Source of the DNA: Clostridium simiarum
GTDB taxonomy: Bacteria; Bacillota; Clostridia; Clostridiales; Clostridiaceae
NCBI RefSeq assembly: GCF_018919175.1
Contig: NZ_JAHLQL010000001.1
Span: 868,001 to 932,000 of the forward strand
Length of the DNA: 64,000 nt
Reading direction: 5' to 3'
Below, piece by piece: positions 55,300-63,694 of this stretch. The notes beneath the pieces were generated by a model. The model was not told where the DNA came from and ran no database searches. It worked only from the letters and a program-made list of their open reading frames with translations. The number at the start of each line of letters is the position of its first letter. Within the stretch, counting starts at the first letter, position 1. Position numbers and translations under genes: made by a program.

Positions 55300-55301
55300 A
55301 G

Positions 55302-55600
55302 TCAATATAGTAGACACAAAAACTCGAATTTTTTATGCAGTTTTTTTAAAGTACCTTCAAGTTGTTATGGAGTTACATAACCAATGCTACTGTGAAGTCT
55401 TTTTCTATTGTACCAAGATTCTATATAAGCTTAACGGCATCAAAATCATAATATGTGGCTAAATTTACTAGCGAAGCATGAAAGAATTCAATACAAGCAT
55501 TATCATAGGGCATCCTTTGCCATTAAAAGGTTCCCCTTTTAATTTTATTCCTGCTATTTTAGCAAAAGTATTATTGACAAACTAGGCGTTAATTCTTTTA
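55302..55600 (-). mobile_element. Relic of an IS3-family transposase (orfB C-terminal part)
   Basis: On the minus strand, two frames give KGCPYDNACIEFFHASL and then ESWYNRKRLHSSIGYVTP, an in-frame stop, and QLEGTLKKLHKKF. These are the DDE-domain end motifs of IS3-family (IS150-type) integrases. The element carries a small deletion after HASL, a frameshift and a nonsense codon, and no terminal repeat was found. It is long dead. Confidence 0.85.
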
Positions 55601-55713
55601 CGCTTAATTTTAATTAGTTATTCTTTATATCTTCAATTTTCCTTCCAAGTCAAAATATAAAATTAATACAAAAATCACCGATTAACTCCATATTATATAA
55701 CTTGTTCGTAACA
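55601..55713. other. Non-coding sequence
   Basis: AT-rich, no frame or structure recognised. With the two relics before it, it fills the space between the TM2 gene and the oxidoreductase gene. Confidence 0.5.
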
Positions 55714-55752
55714 CGAAAAAAATTCTAACTTAAATTGATTTCTAAGTTAGAA
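55714..55752 (-). terminator. Terminator after the flavodoxin-like gene
   Basis: TTCTAACTTA/TAAGTTAGAA (55723-55732, 55743-55752) with TTTTTTTCG on the minus strand, 60 bp after the stop codon. Confidence 0.85.
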
Positions 55753-55811
55753 GCCTAAGTAATTTATTCCAACAATTATCTTATAACTTAATCTTATTAT
55801 TTTAAACATCC

Positions 55812-56480
55812 CTACTTAATTTTTATTTGTTTAATTACATTATCTACTAATGGTTCTAATCTATTTTCTATATCATTCCAATCATACTCTTGTACCGGGA
55901 ATATTGACTCTTCAATTTTTTTTATACTTTTTACAGGAAAAGCAACTCCATTGTGCTGCTCTTTGCTAACTCCAATAATCTTCATCTCTACTGGATATGA
56001 TAAGGCATTATAAATTGGATCTAAAACAAGGCTTTTATAATATTTTATTAATTCCTCAGTACCTCCACCATGGCATATGAGCCCCACTGGTTTATCAAAT
56101 AATGGAGAACGATAATTTGCATCATTAAATCTCTTTAAAAATGCAAGTTGCTCTATTTTTTCAAGAAAAATTGATAGTTTTGCTGGTATAGGAGCATAAT
56201 GAGCAGAAACAATGAATAAGGCATCTGCTTTTACTATTGTACTATAAATATGATTAAAATTATTATCATAGGCACACTTATCACTATAAAAACATTCTCC
56301 GCATCCAATACAAGGCTTAAGGTCATAATCAACAAGTGAAATTATCTCAACATCTGTACTGTTTGCTCCTCTTTTATTTATTATTTTTTTCACTAGTTTG
56401 CATGCTTTTATTGAAGTACCATTATTTTTTGAGTGCTTTATATTTGAAGCAGACATGCAGACAATACCCATTTTTTCCAT
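55812..56480 (-). CDS. Flavodoxin-like NAD(P)H-dependent oxidoreductase
   Basis: 222 residues. MGIVCMSASNIKHSKNNGTS forms the FMN-phosphate loop at the start, and PCIGCGECFYSDKCAYDN carries the paired cysteines common in the iron-sulfur flavoprotein/NADPH-dependent FMN reductase group. HYAPIPAKLSIFLEKIEQLA is the usual second segment. Length and frame are normal. The substrate is unknown. It is one of few intact genes within the suspected island. Confidence 0.8.
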   Translation of the reverse strand: MEKMGIVCMSASNIKHSKNNGTSIKACKLVKKIINKRGANSTDVEIISLVDYDLKPCIGCGECFYSDKCAYDNNFNHIYSTIVKADALFIVSAHYAPIPAKLSIFLEKIEQLAFLKRFNDANYRSPLFDKPVGLICHGGGTEELIKYYKSLVLDPIYNALSYPVEMKIIGVSKEQHNGVAFPVKSIKKIEESIFPVQEYDWNDIENRLEPLVDNVIKQIKIK

Positions 56481-56735
56481 CTCCTTATCTCACATTATTA
56501 TTCTTGCTTAATTACTTATCCTTTATGATTCCATTCAATTATTTATAAATTCCTTTTATGTTTCTAATCATCATTTTTAATATAATGACTACGAATTCAT
56601 GTTTTATTTAGCTATTTAACCTCGTTTTGTGCTAATAAAATCAATACGTAATTTAAAATTACTTTACCTATAAATTACTCTAAAAATATATTATTTCTTC
56701 TCATAAACTTATAATTATAGAAATACTTTTACTAA
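56481..56735. other. Non-coding spacer
   Basis: About 250 bp, AT-rich, upstream of the flavodoxin-like gene and downstream of the dehydrogenase pseudogene. It should contain the promoter of the former; no clear box was assigned. Confidence 0.5.
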
Positions 56736-57424
56736 TTATGGCGCTAGTCCTCCATCGACTTAGATAATTTGACCAGATATATAATTAGCCATTTCTGAGC
56801 ACAAAAATGTAATTACTTTTGCCACGTCATTTGGTTCTCCAATTCTATTCAAAGGTATCATTTTTTTACCCTTTCTATTTCATTTTTACTCATATTGTTT
56901 AGATCAGTTTTAATAAGTCCAGGTGCAACTGCGTTAACACGAATACCAAAGATGCCAAGTTCCTTTGCCATTGATCTTGTCATAGCAATCAAACCAGATT
57001 TTGATGCTACATAATTAACCTGTCTCACACCAGGTGTTATTGCAGAATCCGACGAAATATTTACTATATTACCTTTATTGCATGCTATCATAAGCTTAGA
57101 TGCATATTTTGAACACAGGAAAGCACCTTTCAAATTCGTATCAATAACCTTATCCCATTCCTCTTCCTTCATATAACTAATATAATTCATGCTGTTTGCC
57201 CCTGCATTATTAACTAAAATATCTAGTCTATCTGTTTTGCTTCTAATATATTCATACATATTCTTTACGTCCTCATGTTTAGTTATATCAGCTTTTACAA
57301 TATAAGCTTTTCGCTCATTATTCATAATGATTTCAGCAGCAGTTGGTATACCTAATGTCCTTGTTCCTCCATTTTTCTTAGGAATTTCTAAAGCTTTTAC
57401 TGCTGGAGGGAAGTAAGTTCCTGA
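56736..57424 (-). pseudogene. Short-chain dehydrogenase pseudogene fused to a group II intron RT fragment
   Basis: The frame runs open from 57424, right after a TAA and without a start codon. Its first 28 codons read SGTYFPPAVKALEIPKK and GGTRTLGIPT, the conserved motif of group II intron reverse transcriptases. It then passes in frame into a short-chain dehydrogenase from KADITK onward, with LVNNAG and YVASKS. After VKK the frame shifts by one base; the rest, MIPLNRIGEPNDVAKV to VDGGLAP, continues with one nonsense codon before VDGG. The cofactor loop is missing. It cannot encode a working enzyme. Confidence 0.85.
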
Positions 57425-57504
57425 TTACATTTTATTCCACATTTGCACATTTTATATAGCATGAAACAAATTAAATTGTTTCTTCAGAATAACTTAAACA
57501 AGTA

Positions 57505-57545
57505 TATAAAGAGACACCTAGATTATTTCTATGTGTCTCTTTATA
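57505..57545 (-). terminator. Terminator after the cohesin-dockerin gene
   Basis: 13-bp perfect arms TATAAAGAGACAC/GTGTCTCTTTATA (57505-57517, 57533-57545), 12 bp after the stop codon. Confidence 0.85.
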
Positions 57546-57556
57546 TAATATTTTAT

Positions 57557-59014
57557 TTAATTATTTGGTTCATAGTTTGGATTCTTAATCATTTGCTCCA
57601 CTATTTCTAGTAAGTCAGCATCATCTACTTTACCATTAATAACTACGTCAGTATCATATTTACTAGTATCGGTATTTTCTGCATTGTATCCATAATACCA
57701 TGCATCAATACCCAAATCCAAAAGAGTAAATTCACCATCCCTGTTTACGTCATATGTTGATACTATAAATTCTTTCTCTCCACAATTTTCTGATAAGAGA
57801 TCTTTTTCCATAGTTCCATTATCAGCTATACGTGCTCTAACAACATCTACTTTTCCTGTACCTACTGCTTTAGCTTTAAACTTTAATTTAAGTATAATCT
57901 TGTCCCCATTAATTGCATTGTCTTTACCCAAACTAGCAATTATAAATCTTAAAGTTCCAGTATTACTATCCTTTAATTCTTTAACTACTCTTAGACCATT
58001 AATAACGTCATAACCTACATATTCAAATAAGTCTTTATTATAGTCTATTTTTATATCTTCTGCACATATGTTAATACCATTATGAAGAACTATATCAGTA
58101 GTAAATTCTTGCCCTACCCTTAATTTGCTTTGTTCAGATTCTACTGTTATGGTTTCATCTTTAGATATTGGTGTAACAGTTACATTGCAAGTAGCAGTTA
58201 AGGTAGTACCTTCAACTGTTGCAGTAATAACAGCCTGACCACCTTTTACTGCTGTAACATTACCATTTTCATCTATAGTAGCTATACTTGAATCACTTGA
58301 TGTCCAAATAATTTTTTTGTTTATTGCATCTTCTGGCAATACTGTAGCTGTTAGTTTCTCAGAACTACCTTCTAATAGATCCATAGATGTTTTATTAACA
58401 GATATTTCTGCTGTTGGAACTATTGAACTTGTATCTTCGTTATATGGCTTTAGTTGACCATTAGTATCTATATCAAATGCATCAATGTGGATCTGGTCAT
58501 TATAATTAATGTATGGAACTTCTCTAATTATTTTCACAAAATGTTCTGAATCTTCTAATCCATTAATTTCAAATAGTAAACATTGCCATAGTTCATTTCC
58601 TCCGCTGCTAAACGTATATGGAACATTGTCTATTAATATTTTTACGGTCTTACAATACCCTGAATAGCGTGTTCCAATTACTCGTAACTTAGTACCTGTG
58701 AAATTAAATTCTACATAAGCCCCTGCAGTATTTAATCTTGTGAGCATATTTTTGTATGCTGGATAATAACTATAAGTATCTGCATTTCCCCCTTTGGTTA
58801 TATTTGAGTTGGCATCGTCATACCTTCTCCATCCTATTTCAGGTTGTAGAATTTGCTCTCCAATTTTAGCACTATTTTCTGGAGTGTTATTTAAATTCTT
58901 AGTGCCTATTTCATGGTCAATTACTGTTGCGTTAGCCTCCTGAGGATTAATACCTCCCACCCATGTTAACAGAGCTAACACAAAAACTAAAAATAAACTA
59001 AATTTCTTTTTCAT
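57557..59014 (-). CDS. Secreted Big2-cohesin-dockerin protein
   Basis: 485 residues. Signal peptide with cleavage after ANA (about 29). A beta-rich region (about 45-190), with LRVIGTRYSGYCKTVKILID, resembles a carbohydrate-binding jelly roll. A Big2 immunoglobulin-like domain follows (about 203-283, with TATVLPEDA and WTSSDSSIATID), then a cohesin-like domain (about 287-420, with YNKDLFEYVGYD) and a dockerin-type pair of calcium loops (about 423-480: DVNRDGEFTLLDL and NGKVDDADLLEI). No catalytic domain is present, so it may act as a scaffold or adhesin at the cell surface. The frame is intact. Confidence 0.85.
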   Translation of the reverse strand: MKKKFSLFLVFVLALLTWVGGINPQEANATVIDHEIGTKNLNNTPENSAKIGEQILQPEIGWRRYDDANSNITKGGNADTYSYYPAYKNMLTRLNTAGAYVEFNFTGTKLRVIGTRYSGYCKTVKILIDNVPYTFSSGGNELWQCLLFEINGLEDSEHFVKIIREVPYINYNDQIHIDAFDIDTNGQLKPYNEDTSSIVPTAEISVNKTSMDLLEGSSEKLTATVLPEDAINKKIIWTSSDSSIATIDENGNVTAVKGGQAVITATVEGTTLTATCNVTVTPISKDETITVESEQSKLRVGQEFTTDIVLHNGINICAEDIKIDYNKDLFEYVGYDVINGLRVVKELKDSNTGTLRFIIASLGKDNAINGDKIILKLKFKAKAVGTGKVDVVRARIADNGTMEKDLLSENCGEKEFIVSTYDVNRDGEFTLLDLGIDAWYYGYNAENTDTSKYDTDVVINGKVDDADLLEIVEQMIKNPNYEPNN

Positions 59015-59320
59015 TCTTTTGTCCCCCTTGTAATTCTTGCATATATATTATATAACTTCTAATTTTGTAATTTCAAGTATTTATTTGCTTCATTTTACCA
59101 CATTTTACGATATTTCTTTAAATTTTAGTAAATTTTTCTTGAAAAATTTTACTAAGATTAAAAAACACCTAGTTCCTAGTCTAAATATAATCCAAATACT
59201 TTATTTATTCTACTAAGGAGTTTACTCTTGCCTAATTACTCCTATACTAATTCTGCTTAAAGTTTTTGCGTGAATTTTAAAATCTTCAATATATTTATTA
59301 TCTCCTTTATTTCTTACTCT
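59015..59320. other. Promoter region of the secreted protein, with a phage-gene remnant
   Basis: The half next to 59014 is the leader of the cohesin-dockerin gene and ends in GGGGGAC-type ribosome site. In the other half, on the minus strand, the frame of the 59321 gene continues after its TAG for about 32 codons (for example DNKYIEDFKIHAKTLSRISI). So the gene may once have been longer, or a second small gene followed. Confidence 0.45.
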
Positions 59321-59768
59321 CTATAACCTACCATTTAATAACTTAGCTATAGCTTCTACTGTTTCATTTCTCCTGTCACATGTAGCACCTTTGCTTATAT
59401 ATAAACCTTTAAAACTCTTCTTATCTCTATATTTCATTCTTACTAGATCTTTATACTCTTTCCCTAATAAGTTTATAGCATATTCTATATCTGCTATTTC
59501 TTTTTTTATTTCCCTTATTTTTGCCTTAAGCTTTAAAGAATACATTATAATATATTTTAATTCCTTTTCTAGCTTTTCTATTTGCCTTACCATCTCTTTT
59601 TCAGCATAGAATCCTGTGGAAGAGCTTTGAACTCTTTCCTCATAAGTTATACCCCTCGATTCTTCTTCTAAAAATACATTAGTTTTCTTTATGTCTTGCC
59701 TTATTCTATCTTTCCAATTTTCTAGGATGCTTATTTTATGTTCTAATTTGTCTATCTCCTTATAGCTT
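59321..59768 (-). pseudogene. 5'-truncated phage-type sigma-like regulator (ArpU/DUF1492 style)
   Basis: An ATG-initiated ORF of 90 residues ends at 59321, but the frame is open upstream to a TAA near 59769 and codes for coherent protein: KEIDKLEHKISILENWKDRI and later GITYEERVQSSSTGFYAEKE. The long coiled coil (about 1-110) ends in a sigma-region-4-like segment, LGKEYKDLVRMKYRDKKSFK and the GATCDRRNETVEAI turn. Phage late-gene regulators of the ArpU/RinA type look like this. No start codon with a ribosome site is found at the 5' end, so it is probably a remnant. Expression from the internal ATG at 59593 is possible. Confidence 0.6.
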
Positions 59769-59985
59769 TAAAAATAACCTCGGAAGTAGATTTAATGTGT
59801 GGTAAATTAGGTGGCTTATGTTGAGAAGATATTATTTTTAATATTAAAAGCAATTTAATTTATACAAATGGTCATGTTCAAATTACAACTCCAAAAATAT
59901 TAAAAAATCTAGAAATATCTATAATCATATTAATAAAGAAATAGAGAAAGATAATACTAAAAAATTAAATAAAAAACTCTGATTA
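59769..59985 (+). pseudogene. Decayed unidentified ORF
   Basis: Plus strand: VDLMCGKLGGLC, a stop, EDIIFNIKSNLIYTNGHVQI and TPKILKNLEIS, then after a shift NHINKEIEKDNTKKLNKKL and a stop. One nonsense codon and one frameshift. I do not know the parent gene. Confidence 0.4.
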
Positions 59986-60080
59986 ACAAAGCTATTTTCA
60001 TGTAAATTATTTGATTTTACGTAACATTTTGTAATGCATATACATATCTTAATATTGTAATAAGTTTATGGAGGACTTTA

Positions 60081-60413
60081 ATGAACAATCTAGACCACAA
60101 AGTTAACCTGAATAATGAAATGATTGAAAATTACTATGAAACTCGAAATGTGAATTATCCTAATTACCCAATGACCTCTTATCCCATATATAGTTATCCA
60201 ATGTTTTGTTATCAATGCATGAGGGATGACTATGAAGATGTAGACTTAGATTTCGATGATTATGAAGATTTCGATCCAGATTACAGACAAAGAAGACGCA
60301 GACGTAGAAGACGTAGACGTAGACATCCATATTATCCTTATTTTTACCATTACCAAAGACCTTTTTATCCATTTTTCTATCCCTATATATTCCGTGATTG
60401 GGATGATGACTAA
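60081..60413 (+). CDS. Small Tyr/Pro-rich protein with an 11-arginine run
   Basis: 110 residues; GGAGG stands 6 nt before the ATG. Four zones: polar N terminus (1-24), Tyr/Pro-rich stretch with YPNYPMTSYPIYSYP (26-40) and C43/C46, acidic zone DDYEDVDLDFDDYEDFD (49-65), then R71-R81 as eleven arginines, then an aromatic/proline-rich end (82-103) and DWDDD. This composition resembles spore-coat or spore-surface proteins, but I recognise no family. The arginine run is coded by alternating AGA and CGT (60291-60323), a repeat prone to slippage. Confidence 0.7.
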   Translation: MNNLDHKVNLNNEMIENYYETRNVNYPNYPMTSYPIYSYPMFCYQCMRDDYEDVDLDFDDYEDFDPDYRQRRRRRRRRRRRHPYYPYFYHYQRPFYPFFYPYIFRDWDDD

Positions 60414-60498
60414 AAAAATAATAGCATAAAATTAATAAAACTATGCTTATAAATTTTATGTATTAGTCTATATTCAAACAAATTTCTCCAAATAAAAA

Positions 60499-60537
60499 GA
60501 AGGTAACTCCTAGCCTATGCTAAGAATTACCTTCTAC
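60499..60537 (-). terminator. Hairpin downstream of rnpB/opposite the 60081 gene
   Basis: AGAAGGTAA/TTACCTTCT (60499-60507, 60527-60535) with TTTTATTT on the minus strand. A second stop for transcripts passing rnpB, or one for the polyarginine gene if used from the other side. Confidence 0.6.
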
Positions 60538-60612
60538 TAATTTATTAATCAAATCTTCCTATTGGAAATTCTAAAAAATTAAAAAACATATGTGGTTGCA
60601 AAAGACTGGCAA

Positions 60613-60647
60613 AATAAAAAAACACCAAGCGTAAAACCTAGTGTTTT
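60613..60647 (-). terminator. Terminator of rnpB
   Basis: AACACTAGG pairs with CTTGGTGTT (G-T pairs included), followed by TTTTTTATTTTG on the minus strand, directly after the RNA's 3' end. Confidence 0.85.
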
Positions 60648-60650
60648 CAA

Positions 60651-61024
60651 TAGCGAGATAAACCTATAAGCCGAGTTCTGTATTAAGCAATCATCTATCT
60701 AGGCCCATTGTTACCAATGAGCTCCAGCGACACACCCGAAGGCGGAACGAGCAGCTCCTTTTGCCTTCCTATTCGGTCTTGCTCCAGATGGGGTTTACAT
60801 AGCCGCAAAGTCGCCAATGCGCTGGTGAGCTCTTACCTCGCCTTTCCACCCTTACCAGTAGCTTAAAGCTAACTAATCATCAAAAGATGATTCTGGCGGT
60901 ATATCTCTGTTGCACTTTCCTTAGAGTCGCCTCCACTGGGAGTTACCCAGCACCCTGCCCTATGGAGCTCGGACTTTCCTCTCCTGAGAAAATTCTCAGC
61001 AGCGATTGCTTGGCTTACTCGCAA
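60651..61024 (-). ncRNA. rnpB: RNase P RNA (bacterial type B)
   Basis: About 374 nt. The conserved cores are present: near the 5' end GAGGAAAGTCCGAGCTCC, then GCAGGGTGCTGGGTAACTCC, and near the 3' end ACAGAACTCGGCTTATAGG, with GCGAGTAAGCC at the 5' end closing helix P1 with the 3' end. With RnpA protein it trims tRNA 5' leaders. The last 33 nt recur at 53763-53795. A plausible promoter (TTGATT, 17 bp, TAGTAT) lies just upstream. Confidence 0.96.
60652..60684 (-). repeat. Functional rnpB 3' end, partner of the repeat at 53763
   Basis: This segment forms the last 33 nt of RNase P RNA, including the 3' strands of helices P4 and P1. Its diverged direct copy lies 6.9 kb away. See the finding on integration. 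Confidence 0.8.
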
Positions 61025-61095
61025 AAACTATACTATCATATTACTCAATAAAAATCAAAGGAAATATTTATAAATTATGCATTTAATTTATAAAT

Positions 61096-61908
61096 TTAAA
61101 ATATTTCATAGGGTTCACGTTCACTCTGAGAGTAATAAACCTTTATTTCTCTATCCTGTGACTTTAAATATTTTTCTATATTTCTTCCTATTATTTTAAA
61201 TAATGGCCATTCGGAACTAAAATGTCCTATGTCTATTAAGAATAAACCCATTTCTTTATAATCGCTTATATAATGATAGGTTGTATCTCCTGTAATTACA
61301 CATTGAGCCCCTGCCTTTCTTGCAGCTTCAAAATAATCTTGCCCACTACCATTTATCATTGCTATTTTATTTATATTCATATTTACTTCCCCTGCAAATC
61401 TCAAAGAAGATAAATTAAATTTTTCTTTAACTACAGAGCAAAGTTTTTCTGCTCTTATTGGGCTCTTAAGTTCTATTATTCTTCCTATACCAGCCCCCTG
61501 TATTTTTGTTAAAGACTCCTCTATTATATTCACACTATTTATATCTAGATTTAAAAGCTCTACCATGGTATCATTCATTCCATTTTTTACTGAATCTAAA
61601 TTAGTATGACTACTATAAAGATTTATATTATTTTTTATAAGCTCTATGATCTTCTTCCCCTGTAGTGTGTCTGTGGTTATAGATGAAGGTTTTCTAAAAA
61701 TTAAAGGGTGATGAGATATTATCATATCTACATTCTTATCCTTTGCCTCCTTTATAACCTCTAGAGTACAGTCTAAACAAAACAAAACAGCTTTAACCCT
61801 ATGATATCTATCTCCTACCATAAGGCCTACATTATCATAACTCTCTTTTAATCTACTAGGAGCTAGATTCTCCATATAATCCATTATATCTTCTACAGTT
61901 ATATGCAT
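61096..61908 (-). CDS. Nif3-like dinuclear metal-centre protein (YqfO family)
   Basis: 270 residues. IISHHPLIFRKP near 63-74 and HTNLDSVKNGMNDTM near 100-114 carry metal-binding histidines and aspartate; late GDTTYHYISDYKEMGLFLIDIGHFSSE completes the site. It lacks the PII-like insertion found in longer YqfO proteins. It overlaps trmK by 10 bp, and the rpoD-trmK-nif3 order is common in Firmicutes. Function unknown; proposed as GTP cyclohydrolase-like or hydrolase. Confidence 0.9.
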   Translation of the reverse strand: MHITVEDIMDYMENLAPSRLKESYDNVGLMVGDRYHRVKAVLFCLDCTLEVIKEAKDKNVDMIISHHPLIFRKPSSITTDTLQGKKIIELIKNNINLYSSHTNLDSVKNGMNDTMVELLNLDINSVNIIEESLTKIQGAGIGRIIELKSPIRAEKLCSVVKEKFNLSSLRFAGEVNMNINKIAMINGSGQDYFEAARKAGAQCVITGDTTYHYISDYKEMGLFLIDIGHFSSEWPLFKIIGRNIEKYLKSQDREIKVYYSQSEREPYEIF

Positions 61909-62597
61909 TTCAACAACTCCTCTAGCTTATTTTTAAATTCTTCTAAAAACACTTTTCTTTCTAGTATATTTTTACTATCACCTTTTAAATAAATTAGTAT
62001 TTTTTCTAATTCTTGGACTTTAAACTCTACATATTCCTTTATTAAAGGGTGTTTTTTATTTATTAACAAAGGGCTTATATGATAATAAATTGGATCTTTA
62101 ATATATATTCCATGACACTGATTATCATATCTTACCTTAATTATTTGGTAATAAATATCTTCATCTTTACACAACTCTTCATCTAATATTTGAAAATTAT
62201 TATTATAAAGATATTCTCTTAATATCTCTGGGTTCTGGGTAGGTTGCAACACAATGTATTGAAGTTCTTTCACCTTATCAAAGCTATCAATTAATATATC
62301 TCTAATGAGATTACCTCCCATTCCTGCTATTATAGAACCTTGAACTTCTTTTTTTTTAACTGTGTTTAATCCTGGTCCTTTTCTACATTGTATTCTACTC
62401 TCTAACCCATAGGATTTTATATTATTTAAGGCTCTTTCTACAGGTCCTTTGTTTATATCAGAAGCTATGGCAAAATTACATATGCCAAGCTGTATAAGTT
62501 TTATTGGTACATATCCATGATCTGTACCTACATCTATTATAGATTCACATTTACTACATAAATTAATAATTTTATTTAACCTATTACTTAATTCCAT
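61899..62597 (-). CDS. trmK: tRNA (adenine-22-N1)-methyltransferase
   Basis: 232 residues. The SAM-binding segment is SIIDVGTDHGYVPIKLIQLG (about 19-38) and IIAGMGGNLIRDIL near 89-102, with VLQPTQNPEILREYL later: all TrmK signatures. It methylates A22 of several tRNAs. A C-terminal coiled region follows. It overlaps the Nif3 gene, so both are translated together. Confidence 0.93.
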   Translation of the reverse strand: MELSNRLNKIINLCSKCESIIDVGTDHGYVPIKLIQLGICNFAIASDINKGPVERALNNIKSYGLESRIQCRKGPGLNTVKKKEVQGSIIAGMGGNLIRDILIDSFDKVKELQYIVLQPTQNPEILREYLYNNNFQILDEELCKDEDIYYQIIKVRYDNQCHGIYIKDPIYYHISPLLINKKHPLIKEYVEFKVQELEKILIYLKGDSKNILERKVFLEEFKNKLEELLKCI

Positions 62598-62611
62598 TTC
62601 TTCTCCCTTGT

Positions 62612-63499
62612 CTATGCAAAAATAAATATCACTCTAACCTGAATTATTAAAAATAAAATTGATATTATTAAAGGTATATACATGTATTTATATGCGGATT
62701 TCTTGTCGTACTTTGCATAAAAGTATGACGCATAATGCATACAAAATAATATTACCATATTAAATACTCCATAAGTCATTTGTCTAAAGGCAAATTGTTT
62801 ACCTGAGCCATATTGAGTAGGTTTAAAGTAAATATTAAAATTCAAAGGCATTTTAGCTGGTAAGCTGTTACTTAAATATAGAATGAATGGATTTAATATA
62901 ATAAAAAATGTAATAATAGTTGTCATTATCAATGGTACTAAAAACTTCTTTTCCTTATACATATCTATATTTTTTTTATACTCCACATAAAACTCTTTGT
63001 TTTCTATGCCCTTTTCTTCTAATTTTTTTATAAATTCATTAAAATTATTAGGAGAAAGTCCATATATTCTATTTAGTGCTTTTATATATATTATCCCTTT
63101 TGAATCAGTAATAAAAGTATTTGAAATACCTACTTTTTCTATAAAACTCTTTCCAATATGAAACCTATGATTCCCTATTCCAGATAATTTCACACCGTCT
63201 ATTTTACCTTTTATTATTGTATAAGATTCCATATCCTTATAGGGGATTAATATTTTTTTTAGCCCAAATAGAAAAGATATAGAAATATCCTCCTCCCCCA
63301 ATTCATAACTAAGTGATTTTACTAATGCAAGATAGTAAATACAATAAATGCTTAACGCAAACATCCCCAAAATAAAAATATATTGTGCAATATAAGTATT
63401 TGCAAAGTAGATTAGAATACCTAATGCACCATTTCCCAGCAATAATAGCAATAGTATATAAGCATATACCTTTGCTTTTTCTGGTTTGTAGATTTCCAT
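62612..63499 (-). CDS. Bacterial PH-domain-like membrane protein
   Basis: 295 residues. Two helices at the start (about 13-60), a soluble part (about 65-175) with EDISISFLFGLKKILIPYKDM, which looks like a bacterial PH (bPH) fold, then four helices (about 190-295). Proteins of this group are membrane-associated with no known role. It stands between rpoD and trmK, where most clostridia have nothing or a short gene; the order suggests read-through from rpoD. Confidence 0.65.
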   Translation of the reverse strand: MEIYKPEKAKVYAYILLLLLLGNGALGILIYFANTYIAQYIFILGMFALSIYCIYYLALVKSLSYELGEEDISISFLFGLKKILIPYKDMESYTIIKGKIDGVKLSGIGNHRFHIGKSFIEKVGISNTFITDSKGIIYIKALNRIYGLSPNNFNEFIKKLEEKGIENKEFYVEYKKNIDMYKEKKFLVPLIMTTIITFFIILNPFILYLSNSLPAKMPLNFNIYFKPTQYGSGKQFAFRQMTYGVFNMVILFCMHYASYFYAKYDKKSAYKYMYIPLIISILFLIIQVRVIFIFA

Positions 63500-63608
63500 A
63501 AACTCACCTCTATGAGCTATTATAGCATAGTAAAGCTAAGTTTTGAATATTTTGCAATGTAAAATATAGAAACCTTCATAAATATTTATCCCTTTGACTA
63601 GAAAACTA

Positions 63609-63655
63609 AAAAGCCTTTGTTCAAAAATCTAGTGACTTTTAAACAAAGACTTTTT
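63609..63655 (-). terminator. Terminator after rpoD
   Basis: AAAAAGTCTTTGTTTAAAA and its partner around TTTTTGAACAAAGGCTTTTT form a long stem on the minus strand, 40 bp after the rpoD stop. Confidence 0.85.
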
Positions 63656-63694
63656 TAAATATTATTCAAAGCTTAATATTTAAATTATTTATAC

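Noticed and set aside
60291..60323. Polyarginine run as a sequencing or assembly artefact
   Set aside because: The codons alternate AGA, CGC and CGT, and both flanks stay in frame in a coherent protein, so a simple repeat error is unlikely.
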